DNA of 64,000 bases from Leptasterias polaris (taxonomy: Eukaryota; Echinodermata; Asteroidea; Forcipulatida; Asteriidae), in contig JAZGTN010000193.1 in assembly GCA_037783415.1 (NCBI GenBank), forward strand, positions 62,001-126,000. Direction: 5' to 3'. Every line of letters begins with the position of its first letter. Position 1 is the stretch's first letter. The position numbers were made by a program, and so were the translations under genes. Of this stretch, positions 50,564-61,925 are shown in pieces. Under the pieces are notes generated by a model. The model had not been told where the DNA came from. It did not search any database and saw nothing but the letters and a program-made list of their open reading frames with translations.

Positions 50564-50950
50564 GGTAGAGAAATAGCAGGCGACTGGATTTAATGGCTGA
50601 TTGTTATGTTTAATTTTTGATAAAAAGAGTCGTGACATAATTATGCCGACCTTCCCAAAAGGCTGTAAGAAAATTTGTTTTAGAAGAGACACCAGAGGCT
50701 GATAAAAGCTGGTAAACAAGCTTTTAGATATGAATATACATTTTCATGATTGTTACATTGTTACTGAGACACTTATCATAAGCGTGACGAGTGTGGCCGA
50801 GCGGTCTAGTTCAACGGACCCAAGCTCTGGTATTGTCAGCAGCAGATGGTGGGTTCGAATCTCGGCCATGATACTTGTGCCCTTGAGCAAGGCACTTATC
50901 CGTAATTGCTTTGTAAACAATAGAGAAGGTAGTGCATTCATGGATGGACA
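50564..50950 (+). mobile_element. Shared tail block with SINE family A head (from 50783)
   Basis: AAATAGCAGGCGACTGGATT through GTGTGGCCGAGCGGTC (A box) and GGTTCGAATCTCGG (B box), CCTTGAGCAAGGCACTTATC. The same block recurs at 62818-63235. Confidence 0.78.
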
Positions 50951-51304
50951 ACGCTCCCAAGGTAGCTGGCCTGAACTTTGTATGAACTGTACAGCGATTG
51001 GACAAACTATCGCCCACATTTGCTGATGTATAACAATGTATTACAAATTGTGTTAAGATAAGAGATTATTCAGGTGCGCTGGCAGGATGCGTTGTTTTGG
51101 CGCCTTTTTCTAGCGATCTGTTGTGCATGATTAAGTTTTGTTTGACAGACCATAATGATGAGTTCAGTGAGTGAGCATTGAACAAGTTGTTGTTCTTGGA
51201 GAATGAATCAATCAGTGTGTTTCAAATTGAACGGAAATTGAGTTCGTTTGTTCTCTGTCTGCGTTTGGCTGCAGAGAAAACAAGGGCCCGTTGGTAATAC
51301 GTTA

Positions 51305-51490
51305 CAGTATGCTATAGCGTCATTTGAGTGACGTCATTTGAGTAGGGCACCCTCGGCTAGATATTAAATGAAGGTTGCTCATTGGCTCATCCTGCGTGCA
51401 CTGCGTGATGTGGGTTTTCCATTGTTCCATCGTCGTTTTACTTCTAGGATGGCGTCTTTATAACGTCGATACATTGGGACCTACGGTACA
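51305..51490. mobile_element. Diverged copy of the CRE-containing MITE
   Basis: GAGTGACGTCATTTGAGTAG, CTCATTGGCTCATCCTG, TTCTAGGATGGCGTCTTTAT match 45533-45687 with indels. Confidence 0.65.
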
Positions 51491-52085
51491 TTGAAAATGG
51501 ACCACGATTGTAGTTAGCTTATCGTTAACAATCCTGTTATTAATACCAGGGGGTAAAATAGCTCGTAGCATTTCTAAACATTTCTTTTTTATTCAAAATT
51601 GAGATATAACTTGTGTGAGAAATCAAATACACCTTTAATTGAACTAGTGAGTGTCCGTATGTGAAGTACAATGATCAAAATGTGACCACAATGAGGGCTC
51701 ATAACCGCCAATCTTGGTAACCAATAACCAGACTCTGAACGTTATAAAAAAAAAGAGGGGAAACTGCCTAGTGAGACTTTGGGACTATAGCGGTCGTCCC
51801 ACTCACTGGTCCTTGTCTATTGTTTTCGTTGTTGAGAACAAAATAAAAGGACCGGTGAGCTGCACGCACGATCGTCTCAAAAGTCTCCCGTTTGTCAGAA
51901 AAGTTTGGCATGGCAATTCTTATGAGTGGCACTTTTATGTAAGGATATTTTAAAATTAACATCTATTAGAACAATTAGTTTTCTTTGCTCAACCCCATTC
52001 CCGTGTGGTTTGTTACAAATAGAAAGTTGCATCCCATAATATTAAGGTGACCCTCTCCTGTGGCGTCTTATTGTAACGTAAAGTA
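51491..52085. other. No feature recognised
   Basis: Intergenic sequence; no gene or clear repeat apart from a short A-run at 51750. Confidence 0.5.
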
Positions 52086-52265
52086 GGGTGATCCCTGGCT
52101 ACACGGCAGTCACAGGTTGAGTGGTTCTGACGGGCACCCCGAACAAAGATATTGACAAAATAGAGAGACCGCCAACAACTAGATAGCTTAGTTGATGGAG
52201 CGCCAGCACGTTAATCTGGAAGTCGCAGGTGTCAATTGCCGCTCTAGTAAATTTTTCAATCAAGC
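52086..52265 (+). mobile_element. SINE family B copy downstream of the secreted-protein gene
   Basis: GATCCCTGGCTACACGGCAG, GAGAGACCGCCAACAACTAG, TTGATGGAGCGCCAGCACG and a decayed B box (CAGGTGTCAATTGCC). Confidence 0.7.
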
Positions 52266-52392
52266 CAAAATTAAGGATATTTTTTCAACGACATAATGGT
52301 TACTTTCAAATCTCTATGTGGCATTGTCAATTATTCTGTAGACCTATATCATGCTGCCAACCATGTTCACCATCTTGGTCACCATCAAAGGT

Positions 52393-53625
52393 CTATTGGC
52401 TGCACACTGGGAGGCCGGTTGTACCGCACAGCTCATGAGCATCAGCCCACAGGCAACAGTCGTACTTCTCTTGCTTGAGGTTTGACATCGTGGCTTCCAT
52501 GATCTTCCTCTCAGTCCATCTAAGATCACCGCGCTTGAAAGTGAACAAGATCGGGATCTTTACCTCCTCCGACGAAGTAGTTACGATGTGCTTGATCCTC
52601 ATCCCGGCAAGGCAGGTGGATGGCCACATTATGGTCTGAGTCTTCGTATCGGTCTTAGTCTCCGTCTGGTCAGAGGCCGAAGAGTATGAGGAATGCAAGT
52701 TGACGTCCATGCTGATGCCAATCCCCAAAGCATCGATTGTCATGCCAGCTCCAACGTCGATGGCAAAATCGAACGTTGTCGAGATAGTGGACTCGGTGCT
52801 GAGGGTGAATGTCTCCTCTGTGCCAATCAATGCGAAATCATCACCTGTGGCCCCGGAACCGTAGTTTTCCATCGTCAAGGACTTCAGGACCGGTAAATCA
52901 AGGAGTTTCGAAACCTTTTCGTCGTAGAGGGCAGTGGAATCAACCAGTATTGTGGGCACTGTGTAGACTTCTGCGTATTGTATGGAATCGTCTCCCCAGT
53001 GTTTGGTCCAGGCTCTGAACATTGATATTACCTCTGAAGCACTAGAAGGGTCCCTCTGCCCGATGAAAGTTGTATCTGACGTGAACTGCTCGCTCCCGGC
53101 ATTCTTGTTCTCTCGAAAGAAGGCATCGGTGTGAGAGGGACGTACTTCTTTTCTGACGAACAGATGTAGATACCCGTACCCCCAATCGTTCAGAGGGGCT
53201 GTCCATATCTCCCCCGAAGCCACCTCTTTGTCTTCAATCTTATCAAACGTGTCTTGTACTCCCCAACCATAACTATCAACGACGTACGAAGACGTTATGT
53301 CGTAGACCACCATCTTGCTACCCATGATTTGGTAGTGCTCAGTATCGTCGGACGATGTCGCTACCACGATGACCATGTAGCAGTACGACCGGCCATTATT
53401 CCAGCAGAAGTTTGAATTAAAACCTATGGCTTTCCTGTCTGGAAACCCAGCAGTGTCGTATGTACCCCACTGGCGCGTTTGCTTCTGGTATACAGTGGAA
53501 TCAACGCTGTACACATCGACGTAACCACCAAGGACCTTAAACATACCGTCATTGCAGAGCACCACTGGTACAATATAGACGATGCTGCACAAAAACAGTA
53601 GCTTCACGACTCCTTTCCGATCCAT
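52393..53625 (-). CDS. Secreted protein with probable aerolysin/ETX-MTX2-like pore-forming region
   Basis: 410 aa from the ATG at 53625, stop TAG at 52395-52393, no introns. Residues 9-24 (LLFLCSIVYIVPVVLC) form a signal peptide, so I prefer this start to the upstream in-frame Met 33 codons earlier. Residues about 25-245 are beta-rich with many aromatics (NFCWNNGRSYCYMVIVVATS); no family recognised. From about 249 the pattern changes to alternating Ser/Thr and hydrophobics (TEETFTLSTESTISTTFDFA, then a Gly-rich turn, then SSYSSASDQTETKTDTKTQT), the amphipathic beta-hairpin style of aerolysin-type proteins. The C-terminus has six Cys in the last 75 residues. Pore formation is inferred from pattern only. 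GC content is visibly higher than the flanks. Confidence 0.6.
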   Translation of the reverse strand: MDRKGVVKLLFLCSIVYIVPVVLCNDGMFKVLGGYVDVYSVDSTVYQKQTRQWGTYDTAGFPDRKAIGFNSNFCWNNGRSYCYMVIVVATSSDDTEHYQIMGSKMVVYDITSSYVVDSYGWGVQDTFDKIEDKEVASGEIWTAPLNDWGYGYLHLFVRKEVRPSHTDAFFRENKNAGSEQFTSDTTFIGQRDPSSASEVISMFRAWTKHWGDDSIQYAEVYTVPTILVDSTALYDEKVSKLLDLPVLKSLTMENYGSGATGDDFALIGTEETFTLSTESTISTTFDFAIDVGAGMTIDALGIGISMDVNLHSSYSSASDQTETKTDTKTQTIMWPSTCLAGMRIKHIVTTSSEEVKIPILFTFKRGDLRWTERKIMEATMSNLKQEKYDCCLWADAHELCGTTGLPVCSQ

Positions 53626-53821
53626 GTTTGTAGGGTGCACCAGGGACAGATCTATAATCAAAAGAATCGGAGTACAAGTGAGAAGGTTGACAAGCTCAGG
53701 TGTGTGAGCATTGATTCGAATCATGTCTTCACTTTGTTTTCCTTGATCAAGGCACCCTTACAATGGCAATTTGCAAATTACCAGCAAAATCTGCACAATG
53801 ACAGTTATTGAGTTTGAAGGC

Positions 53822-54821
53822 CAGTGTTGTAGTCAAGTACTTTTTAGTCGAGTGTACTGCAGAGCACTATAGGTTGGCCGATTAGTACTCAAGTACGAGT
53901 ACTTGGGCTATCAAGTAGGAGTACATGCGGACACTACCGAGCATTCTGATATTCAAGTACCGAGTCCAACAGCCGTGCAACACGTTTTTGGATCTCCGAG
54001 TATACAAGTACTTTAATATAAGATATTGCAAAGTTGCATCAACGTTTTAAGTCTCCCTAACCCAAATAAAGTCATATTTATTCTTATGGAACATTCTTTC
54101 AGCACTCACTCGCGTGGCTAGTCTTTTCAACTATGAATGCAGGTTTACTTTTTGAATGACTTTGTTAAAACGTCTTTAAATACTTTTCAGTCCAATATTA
54201 AATACTGCCGAGTACTTAGGTGGTTAATTATTACTCGAGTACAATTACTTTATAGGTAGGCCATCGAGCACATGAGGGCTGAGTATTCTGATATCTGAGT
54301 ACCGAGTCTGACAACCGAGTTCCTTTGTACTTTGATGTCCGACGTGCGAGTACTTATAGAAGAGCTGCAAAGTGAGGTGTACACTATTTATATAATTGTT
54401 TTTAAGACTAATTTCTACACGACATTGTCTGCTTGTTATGATAACTATCTTTTATACATAAATTTACCATAAACAATTTTATTTATTTATTTTTTTCAAG
54501 AGCTTTATTAGCCTTTTTGAGATATGGTGGGCGCTATATAAGGAGTACACTGTTCAGTATGCGTGCAGACAGATTCACACAAACCAAGTTGCGTCATGTG
54601 TGTCAACCATTTCTAAAAATGGCTTATCCCTCCGGTCTTAGCATTAACGCACGTGCAGGAGAGTGATATTTTGACCACAAGTACTTAAAATCGGAGTCCA
54701 AGTACGATTTCAGTCCAGTATCGAGTACATGAGTTCGAGTACAGGTTGTTATTCAGTTGAGTATCGAGTACGTACATCGAGTACCAGTATGTGCCTTCTT
54801 GAGTATGAGTATGAGTACAAC
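53822..54821. mobile_element. 1-kb element with CAGTGTTGTAGTC ends and GAGTAC repeats
   Basis: Starts CAGTGTTGTAGTCAAGTAC and ends GAGTATGAGTACAACACT, the same end type as 45843-46079. Both subterminal parts are degenerate runs of CGAGTACTTGAGTAC-like words. A convincing 8-bp duplication was not found. Confidence 0.68.
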
Positions 54822-54847
54822 ACTCCTGTTTATTTAAGGGTCTGTAT

Positions 54848-55163
54848 ACGTTTATTTATTTATTTATTTATTTCCTTTATTTACCCAGGGTGAGCCAAAT
54901 CAGTAAAAAAATAACTGGTTTCCATTTGGGCCCTGCATAATTACATTGTTAAGAACAAACAAATAAACATATAAAAAGGTAAAAAGTAAGCAGGCAATAA
55001 CACAAGATTAAAAACAAAGCATAAATAAGTAAGGAAATGTAAACGGACAATGAAAATCAATATAAGGGAGGTTAATTAAGAAAAACAGACCAGCTTTCAA
55101 AACAATAAAGACCGGTCCCTATATACACAATCCGGAATAAAAATTATGATTTGGATGAATGTA

Positions 55164-55199
<36 letters not shown>

Positions 55200-55603
55200 A
55201 GAAACTCACAATAAGTATCCACGAGTATGAATTAAGCGATTAGGAATTGAAAAAGCTCAGTTTTAAAAACAGACAAAGACTCAATTTTTCTCAGACTAGC
55301 TGGCAAGTCGTTCCACATTTTGGCCCCAGAAAAAGCAAAGCTTGAGCACAAGCTTTCTTTCTTGGCCGAAGGAACTCTCAGAGTAAGGTTGTCATTTTGT
55401 CTAGTGGAACAGCTGTTTGTAAAGTGAATGAATAGTTTTGCCATGTACTCTGGGCATAGATGATGTATGCATTTATACACTAGAATAATTTTTTTCAAAC
55501 AAATTCTCTCGGCAAAAAATAACCAGTTCAATTCACTAAACATATCAGTTGAGGAAGTTCGGTAGGGGCAACGTTTGGTAATGACTTTGAAAATCAATGG
55601 CAA
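54848..55603 (-). pseudogene. 5'-truncated LINE, 3' end of ORF2 and tail
   Basis: The minus-strand frame 55603-55232 encodes the end of a LINE ORF2 (LVYKCIHHLCPEYMAKLF, FSGAKMWNDLPASLRKIESL), typical of CR1-like C-termini. The 3' UTR and (AAAT)n tail lie at 54848-54885. An A-run of 30 (55165-55194) sits in the UTR. Confidence 0.82.
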
Positions 55604-55958
55604 TAAAAACTTGCGTACGTGGTTAGAAGTACAGCAGCTTTCGATAGTATAAAAAGCATTTTGAGAATCATTTCACTTCGAAGTATTGTGGTTATTGGAA
55701 AAGATATCAGGTTTCATGCTTCAAAATTTAGATCTGAGAAACGTTTCTCAGATTGTGTATTCCTTTAGTAGGAATACTCTTCCTACCTGGACGTATTCGC
55801 TCTGGTTTTTCAGCGATATCTAAAAAAACGCGACCACTTTTGGAGTGAAATTTTCACAGGTTAGTTTTATTGTATATATATATCTATATTTATCTATATT
55901 TATATTGGATTGAAGCAATCGAACGGTACCAAAAACCAAATGTATACTTTGCCTTTAA
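55604..55958 (+). mobile_element. TTAA-type MITE family D, diverged copy
   Basis: AATAAAAACTTGCGTACG, TTTTTCAGCGATATC, GAAATTTTCACAGGTTAG and TGCCTTTAA are shared with 38365-38767 in reverse orientation. Its left end abuts the LINE fragment. Confidence 0.65.
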
Positions 55959-56311
55959 AGGTCTGTTAGTCTTGAGTGAATTTTATTTCCGAGTCGATCC
56001 TGACACAAATAAGTTTGAATGAAAAGTGATAGTATTCGATTGTTTTATTGTCACACACACATCAGTGAAAATGCATTTTGGTTGTGCATGTCTAATATCA
56101 TTGAATCACACATTGAAGCATACGCGCTAAAAAACACGTGCAGACAACTACAATGAGAACTTACAAGATAATACATCAATAAACATTTGAAATAACACGC
56201 TTCATAGTAATAACAAACTGGACTTGCAGACGACTGTCATAAGCCCGACTCAACTCCGGAGGTCACCTTTAAAATAATCAAAATTTCCTCTGCCCACCCC
56301 GATCTGCTGCC
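55959..56311. other. No feature recognised
   Basis: Intergenic sequence between two MITEs; nothing clear. Confidence 0.5.
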
Positions 56312-56655
56312 TTAAGGGGACACGTTGCCTCCGGATTGGGGGTTTTGGGCTATAACAAGCGTTTGTTATAAAATGAATTTGTTGGAAAGATGTTTAAATG
56401 TAGAGTGTAAAGATTAACACTAATTTCCCTAAAAAATGTTGGGTTTTCCTTTTACTTTGTCAACTAACGGTCCACCTATTTGTAGAACCAATTTTTTCTT
56501 CACAAAATGGTGGACCGTTTACGGTTCGCAAATTAAAAGAAAACTACACAATTTTGAGGGATAGTTTTGTGACATCTTTCCAACCATACTCATTTCATAA
56601 TAAATGTTTTTATAGCCCAAAGCGCCCAAACCAAAGGGCAACGTGTCCCGTCACC
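56312..56655. mobile_element. Palindromic TTAA MITE, diverged relative of 43667-44043
   Basis: TTAAGGGGACACGTTGCC at the left, GGGCAACGTGTCCC at the right, and TTTTCCTTTTACTTTG / CAAATTAAAAGAAAAC near the centre. Confidence 0.78.
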
Positions 56656-56675
56656 TTTCCAAAATCAGCTATGTT

Positions 56676-57028
56676 TTAAAGGGTGTGCATAACATTGGTA
56701 ATAGAGTGAAAAGAAAACTGTTCACAGATTTGCACATAACTTGAATTGTATAAAGATGGTCATGGTGGGAAAACTTCCCATAAAATATGTTTGCTTAAAA
56801 TGTAACAGTTCTGAGAAATTAGTAAAACAATTGGTGTTGATCTTGCAAGTCCAAATCTTAATGTTTGAAAACAGTGAAAACATTTAAGGATACTTTCCAC
56901 TTTTTCTTCTCGTGACTCGAAGGATTGAGCTTAAACTTTCAAAGGTTTGTTATTTGATGTATATGTTGGGTCACATCAAGTGTGGATACTGGTCTTTGAC
57001 AATTACCAATGTGACACATGTACTTTAA
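56676..57028 (+). mobile_element. TTAA-type MITE family B
   Basis: TTAAAGGGTGTGCATAACATT to GACACATGTACTTTAA. Its right TTAA is shared with the left end of the next MITE, so the two are abutted at one target site. Confidence 0.78.
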
Positions 57029-57745
57029 AGGCACTGGACACCTTTGGTAATTGTCAAAGACCAGTATTTTCACTTGGTGTATCCCATCATATGCATAAAA
57101 TAACAAATCTGTGAAAATTTGGACTCAATCGGTCATCGCAGTTGCAAGAAAATATTGAAAGAAAAAACACCCTCGTTGCACAAATTTGTGTGCTTTCAGA
57201 TGCATAATAAAAGGCTTCAGCAAGTGAGAAATTACCTCTTTCTCAAAAACTACATTACTTCAGAGGGAGCCGTTTCTCACAATGTTTTATATTATAACAC
57301 CCCTAACAAATATTCTGCCTTTTCATTGGTTTAGAGCGCGTCACATGATATGTCTTAGTTTTACTAGAAACGGCGGCCGTGTGATAGTGCATCGTTTGCC
57401 GTGTGATAGTCCGACGACTATCACACGGCGTGCAGTACCTAGACGTTTTTTTTACCCACCTAGAGCCCATTCAGTTGTGCATCTGTGTATCTGAAATGCG
57501 CGTACGAACGTTATGTGTACGAGGATGATAAATAGTCTGTTGGTGTGTTATAAAACAAATATTGACTGCTTTTACTCGTGCTATGGTTAAAACTACGACT
57601 CCCTCGGTGATCCCTCGGGAGTCGTAGTTTTAACCATAGCACTCGAAGCAGTCAATATTTGTATACTATCAACAGCTCTCCATTGCTTGTTACTAGTTAG
57701 GTTTTTATGCTAACAATTATTTTGAGTAATTACCAATATACTGTG
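57025..57745 (+). mobile_element. TTAA-type MITE family A, split by a nested insertion
   Basis: Left part TTAAAGGCACTGGACACCTT to 57291; right part from 57665 (CTATCAACAGCTCTCC) to about 57745. Between them lies the insertion 57292-57664. The right TTAA end is decayed. Confidence 0.82.
57292..57664. mobile_element. Nested 373-bp palindromic insertion
   Basis: Inserted between ...TTTTATA and CTATCAAC, the junction intact in sister copies. It holds two palindromes: CCGTGTGATAGTCC around 57400, and a near-perfect one at 57560-57655 (ATATTGACTGC, GCTATGGTTAAAACTACGAC and inverses). Confidence 0.85.
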
Positions 57746-58485
57746 CAAGTCTCGCGCGTAATCGAACTTCCGGGACCATTGTGGTCCCAACCATTATGGA
57801 GTTTTACGTGGGCGAGATTTTGTTTCGTCTATTATTTTAGTTTAACGTAGGCCCTACTTAATGACCATGCAAATTAAATATGTTGTTGGGAATGTACTAC
57901 TTAGTGATAAAAAACAAGAAAGTAAAATCAATACAACACAACATCGAAGAAAACCCAAGAATTAAACTTGACCTCTGCTTCCGGTTACTTGCAAAAAATT
58001 AAGAATTTGTGCCCACCTCCGATCACCAAATTTGTTTTGTTCGCGCGATGATAATCACCAGACGACGCAGACGCTAAGCCTTTTCGTTGCAGTACGGTTG
58101 TTGAGGCGTCAGCGTCCTCTTCAAACTGCGTCATGCGTTAATTCTACGCCCGTGCGATCATCGCGCGTCTGTGTTTAAACCTGCTTTTAGTAGTTGCACG
58201 TACTCAGGCGTGGATTTACAAAAGGGTTTCCTAAAAAGTTAAGATCAAATAAGCATCCTTGTCCCAGAGTTTTCAGTTTGTTTCGACAAAAATTAACACC
58301 TGGTGTGTGTGTTATTTATGAAAGCTGAAACTAATTTTATACAAATTTTAATGAGTATTTTTGTTGTTAAAATTTTTCAAAGATCTAATTTAAAAACAAT
58401 TGATTTGATTTCAGAGAAAAATATGTTTTTCACTTGACGTGTTTTCTCCTTCCGATACGCGCGAGACTTGCGCAGTCTATATCAT
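57746..58485. other. No gene recognised
   Basis: Intergenic; contains some CpG-rich words (CGCGCGATGATAATC) but no clear element. Confidence 0.45.
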
Positions 58486-58791
58486 CTAAGCGCTTTCGTC
58501 AAGTGCATCTGACATTGCGCACTCTGTAAGTTTCCTCCACTGCACTCTATCAGCTGCCAAGTGCCAGGTATTTCGGTTCTTGATGTTTATGTCCGTGGCT
58601 TTCAGGTCTTCATTTATTCTTTTCAGCCATGTTGTTCTTTGACCGCCCCTTGGCAGCTTGTGATGACGTATACACTCCATAAGCGCTTGCTTGGCTGGTG
58701 TTTCATCAGGTAGTCTCAGGAGATGGCCTGTCCATCTCAGGCGTCTTTTTGCGATTATGACACTCCAAGGTTTCTCGTTGGTTTTTTTCAT
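58486..58791 (-). pseudogene. C-terminal remnant of a LINE reverse transcriptase (RTE/craniofacial-type)
   Basis: The 101-codon frame KRRLRWTGHLLRLPDETPAK, RGGQRTTWLKRINEDLKA is the common C-terminal end of endonuclease-reverse transcriptases (RRLRWxGHLxRM). The rest of the element is absent. Confidence 0.8.
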
Positions 58792-58845
58792 AGAGCACCT
58801 TGTTTGACACCTTTTTGGGCCATGAAGGCCGAGGATTGCGCAGTC

Positions 58846-59117
58846 TATAGACCGTATCGAATATGACGTTACCTGTCAAATGCCCCACAACATGGCGTCT
58901 GTGAGCGTGTGTGCGTGCGCGTGCGTGTGCCATAGAAATCAAACCAGGAACGCAGAGTGCATGAAAGCGGCCATATCATAGGACAGGCCGTATGCGCGTG
59001 TAAACGCGTCTTAGCGTTCCTGGTTTGATTTCTATGGCACACGCACACGCACACGCTCACATACGCCATGTTGTAGGTATTATTGAAAGGTAACGTCATA
59101 TTCGATACGGTCTATAG
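58846..59117. mobile_element. 272-bp palindromic MITE with alternating GT/CA tracts
   Basis: CTATAGACCGTATCGAATAT and its inverse at the ends, GACGTTACCT / AGGTAACGTC next, and GTGCCATAGAAATCAAACCA with its inverse near the loop. GTGTGTGCGTGCGCGTGCG-type tracts lie in each arm. Confidence 0.88.
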
Positions 59118-59381
59118 TGTACAGTGCCTTTAATGTATATAATGATTATAGCAAATTTGTAAAAACTGTACTCACCAGATGACAACATGCTTGAGTAGTC
59201 GAGCAAGCGGGAGGCAGACTGACTTGCCACATGCTATGTCTCGTTGTATATAAAGGGAAAGGGGTAAAAACCTGTTTCACATTTTTAGAACAATGATAAT
59301 ATTCAGTGTTGTCACTCAAATTATAATCATGAAACCTTTGGTTACCAACTGACATCTGTCAGACTGATGGTAACTCATTCA

Positions 59382-59757
59382 TTAAAGGCACCGAACACGT
59401 TTGGTAATTGTCAAAGACCAGTATTCTCACTTGGTGTATCCCAACATATGCATAAAATAACAAGCCTGTGAAAATTTGGACTCAATTGGTCATTGAAGTT
59501 GCAAGAAAATGATGAAAGAAAAAACACCCTTGTTGTACAAATTAGTGTGCTTTCAGTTAGGAATAAAAGGCTTCTGGCCAGAAGTCTTTTATTATTTGAG
59601 TGAGAAATTACCTCTTTCTCAAAAACTACGATACTTCAGAGGGAGTCGTTTCTCACAATGTTTTATACTATCAACAGCTCTCCGTTGCTCGTTACCAAGT
59701 AAGTTTTTATGCTAATATATATTTTGAGTAATTACCAAACGTGTACAGTGCCTTTAA
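59382..59757 (+). mobile_element. TTAA-type MITE family A, complete copy
   Basis: TTAAAGGCACCGAACACGTT to GTACAGTGCCTTTAA with TTAA at both ends; the closest relative by eye of 42471-42846, in opposite orientation. Confidence 0.88.
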
Positions 59758-59879
59758 TTAATTAATTTCCACATAATAAAAAGATAAGAATGGAAAATGT
59801 TCACGGCTAAAATTGATAATGGCTTTGGTGCGGATAATTTGCCACAGGAAATATTATGTATGGGAAGTACACAGCTGCT

Positions 59880-60415
59880 GCTTGTAGAAAGATGTCAACA
59901 GTTTCTAAAGGTTTCAAAAGTTCCTGGAGACGTCAAAAGTAAAGTTTCTAAAGATGTCAAAATTTTCCAGATATGCCCAAAGTTTCTAGAGACGTCAACA
60001 GTTTCTAAAGATGTCACAAGTTTCTAGAGATGTCAAAAGTTTCTAAAGAAAGATGTCAAAACTTTCTGAAGATGTCAACATTTCCCTAAAGGTGTCACAA
60101 GTTTCTAAAGACGTCAAAAGTTCAAAAAATGTCAAAACTTTCCAGATATGTCAAAACTTTCCAGATATGTCAAAGGTTTCTAGAGATGTCAAAAGTAAAA
60201 TTTCTAAAGATTTTAAAACTTTCCACATAATATGCCAAAAGTTTCTAGAGATGTCAAAAGTTTCATAAAGATGTCAAAAAATTCTAAAGTAGTCAAAACG
60301 TTCTAAAGATGTCAACATTTTCAAAAGATGTCAACATTTTCTAAAGATGTCAATATTTTCTAAAGATGTCAATATTTTCTAAAGATGTCAACAGTTACTG
60401 AAGATATCAAGCATA
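59880..60415. repeat. Degenerate tandem array of AAAGATGTCAAAAGTTTCT (18-20 bp), copy 2
   Basis: Same unit as 47880-48450. Because many units are a multiple of 3 long, some frames read KVSKDVK repeats; this is not a gene. Confidence 0.9.
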
Positions 60416-61925
60416 GATTGAATAAGGTGAGGTCATTGCTCTTGAGATGATTAAGACTAGCGTTTGTAAAGGGAATGTTTAATGAGACATTTAAGTGATT
60501 GGGTAATTATGTCACTTTGTTTTTGTGAAGGTTTTTTCTTGTATAGATTTAGTCGAGACCTCTTAGTCCAAGACCCAGACATGGGCCCAATTTCACAGGG
60601 CTGTTTTTAAGCAGACAATTTTGCTGAACAAGTTTTTGCAAAAAAAATAAAAAAAATAAAAAAAATACAAGTAAAAGATGGTGCATGTGACATGGTATTT
60701 TGGCTGGTAACCTTATTCTGGTGAGCATAATTTGTTTTTGCGCTTTGTTGTGCTTAAGCGGCTAAGGATAATTGAGGGTGGTGGGACTGGCTAATGAGAC
60801 GTGTTTGAACTTCCTTATCAAGGCCTCTCTCTCAGCATGCATTTTACAGCGGAACTGATGGGACGCAATGGCAGAATGTCTTTCGTTCTCTCGAAATACC
60901 ATTTCGTTCCGAACGAAATGATAACATTTCAAGGGAATGAAATTTCAAACGAGGGAACGGAATGCATCTCTTAGGGGTGATGGTATTTGGAGGGAACGTT
61001 ATGCTATTTTTTATTTATTTAATTTTTTTTTTTTTGGGGGGGGGAATACATTTCAGGTAACGAACTAATTGTTTGAGGGAACCTGTTTTGGTTTATTTAA
61101 TGTTTGATTTCATTTATCTGCATATGGAAACTCGTATGAAATTTAGATTACAATGGAAGATCACAGGAACGCTAAAAACTAAACTGTGTATAGAACAAAA
61201 TAAATTATTTTAATGCATTGTAAATTATTTCATAATAAATTATTTTTCCCCGCGAAGCAATCATGGGATCAAAATGATATTTGTTTACCTGTGCTATTTT
61301 TTCTTTACCTGTGCTATTTTCTCTACACCTTTCTTTAAGCCTAGATTTTACAATCGTATTCTAGAATAATTCCAATTAATATTTTACATACCTCACGGGA
61401 AGTGTTTATGCAATGTCTTAACTAGTAACCTGTGTCTCTGGTTAATCTACGAATAACCCCCATAATTGTTTTTTGTTAAGGAGTTATCTAATAACAAATA
61501 AACCAAAGTACATATTTCATGAAAATGTATATAATCTAATGGTAGGCGATGTTATCATTTTCACCCTCAGGCCTTTGAAACAAACACATCATCATTCCGG
61601 AAGTTTATCATTTTGACTTTTCGGGGATCTTGATGAAATGTCAGTCACTTAATCAGTTATGTCATTTTTTTCGAGCTAAAAGTGAGAAAGTGGACGCAAA
61701 GTGTGTTTTTCCCTCACGCTAAACTGCTTTGTTGGTATATATAATATTTTGCTGGCAAACCATTGAACTTGTCCACAATAAAAGTGCACTCTAACGTTTT
61801 CAAATCTTCAAATTTGCGCGGGGCTTGCCTAACTTGTTCCCTTGCCCGACATGCGCAATATTGCGTAATTTTGCACCACCAAAACAAGAAATATTGCACA
61901 AGTGGACGACGCAGCAGCACTGCTG
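60405..61925. repeat. Dispersed repeat unit, copy 2
   Basis: Collinear with 48451-50200 (see copy 1). It differs by an A-rich insert at 60642-60670, a T/G-run at 61018-61044 and small indels. It lacks the family C MITE. Confidence 0.8.

Noticed and set aside
50783..50870. tRNA-like sequence with A and B boxes (also near 1227, 3340, 40208, 52180, 63098)
   Set aside because: The acceptor and anticodon stems do not pair well, the copies are repeated and carry SINE bodies and tails. They are tRNA-derived SINEs, not tRNA genes.
52296..53018. Plus-strand ORFs opposite the secreted-protein gene
   Set aside because: Shadow frames of the 410-aa minus-strand ORF.
59797..60268. Open frames with KVSKDVK-type repeats
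   Set aside because: Products of an 18-20 bp tandem array; units vary in length and break the frame.
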